Shown here: piece by piece, positions 7,325-13,255 of the stretch
How positions within the stretch are numbered: the stretch's first letter is position 1
How the letters are laid out: each line of letters opens with the position of its first letter
Assembly (NCBI GenBank): GCA_021811525.1
Contig: JAJZOK010000035.1
Location: 1 to 13,255 of the forward strand
Source of the DNA: Thermoplasmata archaeon
GTDB lineage: Archaea > Thermoplasmatota > Thermoplasmata > Thermoplasmatales > Thermoplasmataceae
Direction of reading: 5' to 3'
Length of the DNA: 13,255 bases
Notes under the pieces: model-generated
Told to the model about the DNA's origin: nothing
Database searches by the model: none
The model's input: the letters and a program-made list of their open reading frames with translations, nothing else
Translations under genes and position numbers: made by a program

Positions 7325-7333
7325 GTATAAAAT
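7325..7333 (-). promoter_or_regulatory. TATA box of the 5S rRNA gene
   Basis: On the minus strand ATTTTATAC is centred 25 nt before the inferred 5S 5' end at 7304, which is the standard archaeal TATA-to-start distance. A purine stretch GGAAA lies just upstream, where a BRE element is expected. The exact spacing independently supports the 5' end chosen from helix I. Confidence 0.75.
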
Positions 7334-7364
7334 GGTTTCCGTGTTGCCCAAGCCATGGGTGCTC

Positions 7365-7373
7365 ATTTAAGTA
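7365..7373 (+). promoter_or_regulatory. TATA box of otsA, leaderless transcript
   Basis: ATTTAAGTA is centred 27 nt before the ATG at 7396. It supports that ATG as the true otsA start and predicts a transcript with little or no leader. It lies only about 40 bp from the divergent 5S TATA box. Confidence 0.55.
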
Positions 7374-7395
7374 CAAAGAACCCTATGTTATAAGC

Positions 7396-8763
7396 ATGAG
7401 TTATCTTATTGTCACAAGCAGGTCCCCAATTTCGCATGAGAAAATAGGTGGCAATGAGACTGTTAAGAAAAATGTAGGGGGCGTTGTTACGGCTCTCAGC
7501 CGGGCTATGAAACAGGACGGCGGAACATGGGTCTGCTGGGGCGATGGCAACCTAGACGGCAGGTATCCGGAGGAAAACTATGATGGATACAGGATAGTCA
7601 GGGTCTTCATGACCAGCAGGGAAAGAAAGGGATTCTATGATGACTATGCCAATGGTACATTATGGCCCCTCTTCCATTACTTCAGAGACCGGATGAAACT
7701 GACAAGTTCTGGCATGAATTATTACAGGCAAATCAATGAAAAATACGCTGATGTCGTTGCCAGGAATGTGAAAGCCGGACAGAGAATCTGGATACATGAT
7801 TACCAGCTTGCACTGCTTCCAAAGATGTTAAGGGAAAGAGGGATTGAAAATCAGATTCTTATGACATGGCACATACCATGGGTTGCAGGTGAATTCTATG
7901 CAACTCTCCCTGAAGCAAAAGAATTGCTGGAAGGGATTATCGCCTCTGACATGATTACATTCCACACAGAACTGTACAAGAAGAACTTCCTTGAATCCTG
8001 TGAGAGCCTTCTGGGCAAGAAGGATGAGGTGGAAGGAAAACTGTTCACTTTTTCCCTGGGCATCGACACTTCCTATTATTCAGGTAATCCTGCCAACAGG
8101 CAGAATATAGAACTAAAAAACAACAGGAAGCTCATCCTTAGCATCGATCGGCTGGATTACACCAAGGGACTTGTGAATAGAGCACTAGCCATTGAGAACC
8201 TTGTGAGGAGGTATCCGGATGATGCACGTAAATTCACCTATGTGATGATAGTAACTCCAAGCAGAACATCTGTGGCAGAATACATAAACATGAAAAGAGA
8301 TCTGGAAATGACAGTTGGTAGAATCAACGGAAGCTATTCTGACCTCACCTGGCAACCAATATTGTATCTTTACAGGAGAGTGACAGACAGGCAGCTTATG
8401 AACTACTACAGATCAGCCAATGTAGCCTTGATTGCACCCCTCATTGATGGGCTGAACCTTGTGAGCAAGGAATTTGTGGCCGCAACAAGGAATGGGGTGC
8501 TGATCCTATCTAGATTTGCTGGCGCTTCATTTTCCTTAGGAGCTGCCCTGAAGGTAAATCCATATGATCTCAATGAGGTTGCAGACAAGTTGCATGATGC
8601 GCTTCACATGAATGAGAGTGAAATAAAGTTCAGGCTGGAAAGCATGAAAGAAAATGTGATGAAGAGGGATATCAACTGGTGGCTGTCCGAAATCTCATCG
8701 ACAGCGGATATGTTGGAAAGGAAACTCAATGGTTCTGGAGAAAGCATCAGAAATACTCATTGA
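7396..8763 (+). CDS. otsA: Trehalose-6-phosphate synthase (GT20)
   Basis: This 455-aa glycosyltransferase of family GT20 (GT-B fold) joins a nucleotide-activated glucose, usually UDP-glucose, to glucose-6-phosphate to make trehalose-6-phosphate. Visible family motifs are an N-terminal Arg9 (VTSRS), GGVVTAL (28-34), LWPLFHY (89-95), IHDYQLALLP (133-142), TWHIPW (157-162), the nucleotide-sugar binding DRLDYTKG with R252 and K257, and PLIDGLNLVSKEF with D351 and E359. Length matches bacterial OtsA (about 470 aa). The frame stays open upstream to 7186, but those 70 codons run antisense through the 5S rRNA and show no GT20 similarity. The ATG at 7396 starts the expected first beta-strand (MSYLIVTSR) and follows a TATA box by 27 nt. 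otsB overlaps the end by 35 nt. Glucosylglycerol-phosphate synthase is a related alternative made unlikely by otsB. Confidence 0.93.
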   Translation: MSYLIVTSRSPISHEKIGGNETVKKNVGGVVTALSRAMKQDGGTWVCWGDGNLDGRYPEENYDGYRIVRVFMTSRERKGFYDDYANGTLWPLFHYFRDRMKLTSSGMNYYRQINEKYADVVARNVKAGQRIWIHDYQLALLPKMLRERGIENQILMTWHIPWVAGEFYATLPEAKELLEGIIASDMITFHTELYKKNFLESCESLLGKKDEVEGKLFTFSLGIDTSYYSGNPANRQNIELKNNRKLILSIDRLDYTKGLVNRALAIENLVRRYPDDARKFTYVMIVTPSRTSVAEYINMKRDLEMTVGRINGSYSDLTWQPILYLYRRVTDRQLMNYYRSANVALIAPLIDGLNLVSKEFVAATRNGVLILSRFAGASFSLGAALKVNPYDLNEVADKLHDALHMNESEIKFRLESMKENVMKRDINWWLSEISSTADMLERKLNGSGESIRNTH

Positions 8764-9457
8764 ATTCAGGAAAATTTTACCACATGATCCAATAATTTTC
8801 CTTGATTATGACGGCACACTTGTTCCAATCATAAAGAATCCTGAGGAGTCCTACCCCGATCCGCAGATCATGAGTATACTTGAAAGAATAAGGAGAAAAT
8901 ATGACACCTACATAGTAACCGGGAGATCCCTCAGGGAAATCAGGGAGTTTGTCGGTGGCGACTTCAATGTTCTTGCACTTCACGGGGCAATTAAATCCCT
9001 GAATGATGGCACCACCGATTTTGTAAAAAACTACCAGAAATACAGGACGATCTGCGACAGCATTTACAGCAGTAGAGAGAAATTTTTTACCAAGTACCCT
9101 GGCGTTCAGATCATTAACAAGGATGGGGGACTTGTGTTCACTAAATGGCATGTGCCAGAACAACTTTTTGATGAGCTCACCGCTGAGGTGAAAAACCTGT
9201 CTTTGGATACTGGGATGGAACTTTACCTTGGAAAGATGATAGTGGAATTGAGGATCCCCGGTGTTGACAAAGGCAAGGCCATATGTGGCATAAGGAATGG
9301 AAGGCCTGCAATGATAGTAGGTGACGACCTGACTGACGAAGATGCATACAGGGAAAACCCGGATGCATTTTCAATACACATCGGAGCTGGCCAGACAGCT
9401 GCCAAGCATAGCCTGGGCAATTATCTTGAGCTAAGAGACCTTCTGGCCGAACTATAA
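8729..9457 (+). CDS. otsB: Trehalose-6-phosphate phosphatase (HAD superfamily)
   Basis: This 242-aa HAD phosphatase removes phosphate from trehalose-6-phosphate, the second step of the pathway begun by OtsA. HAD motif I is DYDGTL with nucleophile D26 and acid/base D28. Motif II is T64 in IVTGRS. Motif III is K181 in PGVDKGKA. Motif IV is GDDLTDED (198-205) with Mg-binding acidic residues. The cap region between motifs II and III is short, as in the Thermoplasma acidophilum T6PP-related structure. The gene overlaps otsA by 35 nt in another frame, with a weak Shine-Dalgarno-like GGAAAGGAA ending a few bases before the ATG, which suggests translational coupling. Its stop overlaps the convergent hydrolase gene by 6 nt. 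Confidence 0.93.
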   Translation: MVLEKASEILIEFRKILPHDPIIFLDYDGTLVPIIKNPEESYPDPQIMSILERIRRKYDTYIVTGRSLREIREFVGGDFNVLALHGAIKSLNDGTTDFVKNYQKYRTICDSIYSSREKFFTKYPGVQIINKDGGLVFTKWHVPEQLFDELTAEVKNLSLDTGMELYLGKMIVELRIPGVDKGKAICGIRNGRPAMIVGDDLTDEDAYRENPDAFSIHIGAGQTAAKHSLGNYLELRDLLAEL

Positions 9458-10255
9458 CCCGGAAAGTTCGTAGAGATCCTTTCGCCTCTGCTTCATCATT
9501 GGAACATCTGCAGCGTATTTATCCAGGACACCGAAATCCAGTTCAAAGGCGATTACCCCTTCATCATTTTCAGCTTCTGCGAGAATGTCTCCATAGGGGC
9601 TTACGAACATGCTGTGCCCTGTGAAATCTTTCCCACATTGCGCAGTTCCAACGACAAAGAGGCCGTTCTCGATTGCTCTTGCACGAAGCAGTGTCTTCCA
9701 AGTGTCCAGCTTCCTTTCTCCCGCATACCATCCTGCCTGGTATGACAAGATCTGTGCACCCATCAATTTCACAAGCCTTGCAGGTTCCGGGAACCTGAGG
9801 TCATAGCATATCTGCAGGCCCAGGCCGATTCCCTTTGCTCTTACTGTTGCTATAGGTGCCCGTCCAGGCTCGTACAAGCTGCTTTCAAGGTGCGAATAAG
9901 CGTCAAAAAGGTGAAGTTTTCTATATTTACCAACCACCATTCCAAGATCGTCTATGAGGATTGAGGCGTTGAACGGCTTCAACGTCCCATAGTTCTTTTC
10001 TGCAATATTTATCAGGCAGGTTACAGAATTCTTCCGTGAAAGTTCTGTGAACGTTGAGACGAAGTTCCCGTCGAGCGTCTCAGAGTTCTGAAGTAATCCT
10101 TCTGGATCTGAGTAGTCAGGCGAGAACATCTGGTATTCGGGGAAAATTATGAGTACTGGTTTGTGCTTCATTGCTTCGTTGAAAAGTCTTACAGAAGTCT
10201 CGAGATTGCGTTTCTTGTCCGTTCCAGATGCCATTTGAACCAGAGCGACTTTCAT
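9452..10255 (-). CDS. Carbon-nitrogen hydrolase (nitrilase superfamily)
   Basis: With the chosen start this is a 267-aa enzyme of the nitrilase/omega-amidase superfamily, which hydrolyses amide or nitrile C-N bonds through a Glu-Lys-Cys triad. All three residues are visible: E40 in IIFPEYQ, K113 in YRKLHLFD and C150 in GLQICYDLRFPE. The second structural Glu (E129 in LYEPG) is also in place. CYDLRFPE is typical of the Nit1/Nit2-like amidase branch; the substrate cannot be assigned further. Three in-frame starts lie close together: GTG 10264, ATG 10261 and ATG 10255. The last gives the usual family N-terminus (MKVALVQM). The GTG would overlap the top6A stop as TAGTG. The gene is last in the topoisomerase VI operon and converges on otsB. 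Confidence 0.9.
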   Translation of the reverse strand: MKVALVQMASGTDKKRNLETSVRLFNEAMKHKPVLIIFPEYQMFSPDYSDPEGLLQNSETLDGNFVSTFTELSRKNSVTCLINIAEKNYGTLKPFNASILIDDLGMVVGKYRKLHLFDAYSHLESSLYEPGRAPIATVRAKGIGLGLQICYDLRFPEPARLVKLMGAQILSYQAGWYAGERKLDTWKTLLRARAIENGLFVVGTAQCGKDFTGHSMFVSPYGDILAEAENDEGVIAFELDFGVLDKYAADVPMMKQRRKDLYELSGL

Positions 10256-10263
10256 TGCCATCA

Positions 10264-11352
10264 CTACGTGAATCCCGTCTGGTCAGATAATTTCTCCGGA
10301 AGATATGTGGAAGTTACATAATCAAGGCCATACTTTGCCAGTGCCTGCTGTTCAGCTTTCTTCCCGATGTTCAGCATGGTTTCAATCTCGTCCCTCCACT
10401 GCTCAGACTGGAACCTTGGGTCCTTGAGCTCAGCGTTGAGAGCCGCTATGTCCTTGTCACTGAGATCGTCAGTAGGGAGCTTGTAATTCAGTATGTCACT
10501 CGCCGTTATTCCTATATATTCTGCCGTCGGGACTGCGAGATAATGAGAAATGTGTGCTGTTTTAATGGCACCGTATGCAATTGATGCATAGATCCTGAAA
10601 GACCATGGGTCTCCATCAGTGAAAACATAGACTGGCAGGTTGTGCTCCTCGTTAATCCTCTTCAGGAGGCGCCTCGTGCTCCTTGCTGGTTGCCCCTTCA
10701 AATGGACAAGGAGGCAATTGTTCGATTCATCAAATCCATTTTCAACTAGCCTGTCAAACATACCGCCTGTTTCGATTGCAAGTATGAATTTCGCATTGAC
10801 ACCCTTTATTCTTAGCTTGTCTTCCTCCACACTGTATGGTATCCCATAACCACCGTCACCCACATCATCCCGGCAGTTGATCTTCTTGAATTCTCCCTTC
10901 CTGGTTTTCTCTTCAATTGTTATGTCTCCCATGATGCTGGCTCCGTTTTCCTCTGGCCTTAGTTTGAAATCTTCCCTTAGGAGAGCGCTGAGGACCTCAA
11001 GATCCTCAGCCATGAGATTTGATTCATCCTGAGTACCGAATTTGCCAAGGTTCCAACCTTCTGAAATATAGTACATTTCCCTGAGGGTTGAGGATTTGCT
11101 CTCCCTGATCATCTCCCTTATGAAATCCACCATGTAGAGCAGTTTCACCATATATTCAGCGCCTTCAACCGCCTTGCCTGATCGGGTAACTGTGGAATCT
11201 CCATACCTCCACACAGAGAGCATTGGATCAAGAACGATATTTTCCTTGTTTCTCGAAGGCATGGTGATTTCAGGTATATCGCCTGATACCAGCATTGAAT
11301 ATATGCTGGTTACCATGTCCTCAAGTTTTCTGCTTGTATTGTCAACTGCCAT
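10264..11352 (-). CDS. top6A: DNA topoisomerase VI subunit A (Spo11 family)
   Basis: This 362-aa subunit makes the staggered double-strand break in DNA and forms the 5'-phosphotyrosyl link, as half of the A2B2 type IIB enzyme. The winged-helix (5Y-CAP) active site is [10 protein letters not shown] (91-100), with Y95 the probable catalytic tyrosine. The metal-binding Toprim domain shows E194 in [11 protein letters not shown] and the DxD pair D246/D248 in [33 protein letters not shown] is also characteristic. Length is in the usual archaeal range. The start overlaps the top6B stop by one base (TAATG), so the subunits are probably made by coupled translation. The gene looks intact. Confidence 0.96.
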   Translation of the reverse strand: MAVDNTSRKLEDMVTSIYSMLVSGDIPEITMPSRNKENIVLDPMLSVWRYGDSTVTRSGKAVEGAEYMVKLLYMVDFIREMIRESKSSTLREMYYISEGWNLGKFGTQDESNLMAEDLEVLSALLREDFKLRPEENGASIMGDITIEEKTRKGEFKKINCRDDVGDGGYGIPYSVEEDKLRIKGVNAKFILAIETGGMFDRLVENGFDESNNCLLVHLKGQPARSTRRLLKRINEEHNLPVYVFTDGDPWSFRIYASIAYGAIKTAHISHYLAVPTAEYIGITASDILNYKLPTDDLSDKDIAALNAELKDPRFQSEQWRDEIETMLNIGKKAEQQALAKYGLDYVTSTYLPEKLSDQTGFT

Positions 11353-13232
11353 TACTCCTCACCTTCCACATCAGTCTCAACTACACTTACAGTTTCGGTT
11401 CCAAAATCAGCCGGGAGTGGCTCTGCACCCTGTACCCTTACAGGGTCGATGCCGGTAAAGTAGTAATTAGTGCCGGGATAGTCCGGTATTCTTCCCTTTA
11501 ATGAAAATGAGGCAGCAAATTCCTTTGCAGGTTCAAGGTCAGTTATCTCCCATTTAAGTTCCGGCCCTTCATAATCCCCCGTAGGTGGATCTGCCATAAT
11601 GTTCATTGAGATGTTCTTCTGTGTGTAATTGATTATTTTCATTTCTATGTCAACTCCTACTTCACTCTTTCTGAACTCCTCTGTAACAAAAACCACGTTG
11701 GCGATCTTAGAAATAACAGCTTCTAGATTTGGCACTTCCTTGCCAAGTATCTCAGAGGCCTTTTTTCCGATTGCCGGGATCAGCGTGTTCACGAGCCTGA
11801 ATTTCTCATATATTCTGGCCCTCTTGTCCTTTTTCCCGAGGAAGGATTTGACTCCCCTTCCCAGCGACTTCAGGCACAACCCAATCTCCGTGGTGATCTC
11901 ATCCACATTGGCTAGAGCTTCCTTGGATTCAGATGTGAAAGGTATCCTTATTCCGTAGACATGTACGAATATGATGGCGGGTCCATAAGGGACTCCCTGC
12001 CCGCCCTTCTGATCAAAACCGTACTGCCTCCAGTCCATTTCTGATATTGCCTTGGTAATGGCACATGCCCCTGGCTGGTATAGCAAGGGAACCTTGTTTG
12101 CAAACCTCACTACCCTTACAGGCTGATCTGAGGGCAGATCGCCCCCATACACTATTCCAGCCTCCACTGAAAATGGGTTTCCATTGTAAACGGTGATGGG
12201 ACGGGAAACTGGTTTTCCGTAGTGAGAAGGATGGTTCTCCTCGTAAACGCTCTTCAGCCCCTTCTTGATAAACTCCGGACCGAGAGGCGAAAGGCAGTCT
12301 GTGGGAGGCGGCATAAGTTTCACGGCTTTGAATGCTTCACTGATCTTCTTGATATCCTGAAGCGAAAGTTCTGATGGTTTCTTCTTTTCTTGAATTCCGG
12401 AAAATACAAGAATTTCATCCGCAACTTTGTCACTTATTCTGTTAAAGTCCTCCCTGAGAAAATGTACAAGGTCCCCTGCAGCTGTGTTTTTTGCCATGCT
12501 GCTTATATCACCCAGTTCCAGGCCGAGCGGATGAGGCTTAATGGCGACTGCTGGAGTCGAAAGCGCATCAGTTACTCTCTTGATTTCATAGGTCTTGCCA
12601 TCGGGATCCAGAAGTGCAAGGGACGCGTTAGGATTGGCAACAGCGCATTCCCTCATGTACTCAAGAATGGACTGCTTTCCAACCTGGTACTTTCCTTTGG
12701 CTGGTATTGTGATTAGGGTACCATGGGGCTTATCCCAAATCACTGGCTTTTCGCTCTGTATATCAGCCCTGTTTTCTTTTACATTGATTCCCAGGATGAA
12801 GTCATAGGCAACATCATCTTCCTTCCTTCGTGTCCTAATGTGCGATGGCCTGGCTGTTGTTATCTGCCCGTAGAGGATTGCTGCAGTGATACCGATACCC
12901 TGCTGTCCCCTTGACTGCTTGAATGAATGGAACCTTGAGCCATAAAGAAGCTTCCCAAATACATTTGGCACCTGCTTTCTTTCGATGCCAGGTCCATTGT
13001 CTTCAACGGATATGTTGAATTCGTCCCCTTCAAACTTTTCAAGGGTAACTTTGATTTCAGGAAGTATCCCGTGCTCTTCACAGGCATCCAGTGAATTGTC
13101 AAGGGCTTCCTTCACTATCATGAAAAGGGACTTCTGAGGTGAGTCAAAACCCAGTATGTGCCTGTTTTTTTCAAAGAATTCAGAAATTGATGCTTCCCTG
13201 AATTCAGATATGGTGGCCTTTCGAGGAGGCAT
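11352..13232 (-). CDS. top6B: DNA topoisomerase VI subunit B (GHKL ATPase)
   Basis: This 626-aa ATPase subunit closes on ATP binding and drives strand passage by the Top6A dimer. The GHKL fold is shown by the N box KEALDNSLDAC (41-51, catalytic E42), DNGPGI (78-83), the ATP-lid motif SRGQQGIGI (107-115) and HGTLI (170-174). The central H2TH region follows, then the transducer domain with VRFANKVPLLYQPG, whose K380 fits the switch lysine. Beyond about residue 525 is an extra domain of roughly 100 residues resembling the immunoglobulin-like C-terminal domain known from the Methanosarcina mazei enzyme, which explains the length. The ATG start overlaps the stop of an upstream frame by one base (TAATG). 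The gene is intact. Confidence 0.96.
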   Translation of the reverse strand: MPPRKATISEFREASISEFFEKNRHILGFDSPQKSLFMIVKEALDNSLDACEEHGILPEIKVTLEKFEGDEFNISVEDNGPGIERKQVPNVFGKLLYGSRFHSFKQSRGQQGIGITAAILYGQITTARPSHIRTRRKEDDVAYDFILGINVKENRADIQSEKPVIWDKPHGTLITIPAKGKYQVGKQSILEYMRECAVANPNASLALLDPDGKTYEIKRVTDALSTPAVAIKPHPLGLELGDISSMAKNTAAGDLVHFLREDFNRISDKVADEILVFSGIQEKKKPSELSLQDIKKISEAFKAVKLMPPPTDCLSPLGPEFIKKGLKSVYEENHPSHYGKPVSRPITVYNGNPFSVEAGIVYGGDLPSDQPVRVVRFANKVPLLYQPGACAITKAISEMDWRQYGFDQKGGQGVPYGPAIIFVHVYGIRIPFTSESKEALANVDEITTEIGLCLKSLGRGVKSFLGKKDKRARIYEKFRLVNTLIPAIGKKASEILGKEVPNLEAVISKIANVVFVTEEFRKSEVGVDIEMKIINYTQKNISMNIMADPPTGDYEGPELKWEITDLEPAKEFAASFSLKGRIPDYPGTNYYFTGIDPVRVQGAEPLPADFGTETVSVVETDVEGEE

Positions 13233-13255
13233 TAAACTGCCATATCCATGGTGTT
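13232..13255 (-). CDS. 3' end of an upstream gene cut by the window edge
   Basis: On the minus strand an open frame entering from the window edge ends with residues NTMDMAV and a TAA whose last base is the first base of the top6B ATG (TAATG). The same one-base overlap joins top6B to top6A, which suggests this is the tail of a real gene earlier in the operon. Seven residues are too few to identify it, and a chance open frame cannot be excluded. Confidence 0.35.
   Translation of the reverse strand, partial: NTMDMAV

Noticed and set aside
6890..7356. Minus-strand open frames of 67 and 88 codons over the 5S gene and the MFS start
   Set aside because: They overlap the 5S rRNA or the start of the MFS gene in another frame, and their predicted proteins show no recognisable features.
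7186..7395. 70-codon N-terminal extension of otsA
   Set aside because: It runs antisense through the 5S rRNA and its promoter, shows no GT20 motif, and the conserved N-terminus MSYLIVTSR begins at the ATG at 7396, 27 nt after a TATA box.
1..13255. CRISPR arrays, insertion sequences, integrase or attachment sites at the tRNA, toxin-antitoxin or defence genes
   Set aside because: No direct-repeat series, transposase or integrase motif, or terminal inverted repeats were seen. The tRNA-Lys is complete as far as visible and no duplicate 3' fragment was noticed. All genes look like core functions.

Overview
The window reads as a stretch of core chromosome from an archaeon, most likely of the class Thermoplasmata (Thermoplasmatota). 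The archaeal signs are direct: a complete DNA topoisomerase VI operon, an archaeal-type tryptophanyl-tRNA synthetase, TATA boxes placed 24-30 nt before several start codons with no room for a leader, and an archaeal 5S rRNA. The 5S gene stands alone, with its own TATA box exactly 25 nt before the inferred 5' end and no 16S, 23S or tRNA beside it. Unlinked rRNA genes are a known Thermoplasmata trait. The trehalose gene pair and a KDG-type aldolase fit the same group. One point does not fit the best-known members: Thermoplasma, Picrophilus and Ferroplasma are reported to lack topoisomerase VI. This may therefore be a lineage that kept it.

Layout. At the left edge lies tRNA-Lys(UUU) on the minus strand, followed by about 170 bp without a gene that holds the tRNA promoter, a 12-bp palindrome and an oligo-T terminator. 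Next is a minus-strand ABC-2 type exporter (permease and ATPase, 4-nt overlap). A 99-bp divergent promoter region separates it from a plus-strand group: a dihydrodipicolinate synthase/KDG aldolase family enzyme, methylthioribose-1-phosphate isomerase (mtnA) and tryptophanyl-tRNA synthetase (trpS). trpS converges on a minus-strand MFS transporter. Next come the minus-strand 5S rRNA gene and, head to head with it, the plus-strand trehalose operon otsA-otsB. otsB converges, with a 6-nt overlap, on a minus-strand operon whose order of transcription is [gene cut by the window edge] - top6B - top6A - nitrilase-family hydrolase.

How the genes work together. OtsA and OtsB form a two-step trehalose pathway: UDP-glucose plus glucose-6-P gives trehalose-6-P, then trehalose. 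Top6A and Top6B form the A2B2 type IIB topoisomerase. The ABC pair forms one exporter whose permease carries a large, sequon-rich extracytoplasmic domain. mtnA and trpS are 20 bp apart and probably co-transcribed, with a Shine-Dalgarno-led TTG start for trpS. The longest open frame through the otsA region begins far too early: its first 70 codons run antisense through the 5S gene and its promoter.

I see no mobile element, CRISPR array, phage gene or defence system, and no gene-free stretch over 300 bp. No clearly new multi-gene system is visible. The points most worth checking are the solitary 5S gene, topoisomerase VI in a Thermoplasmata-like genome, and the run of stop/start-coupled junctions in the topoisomerase VI operon.
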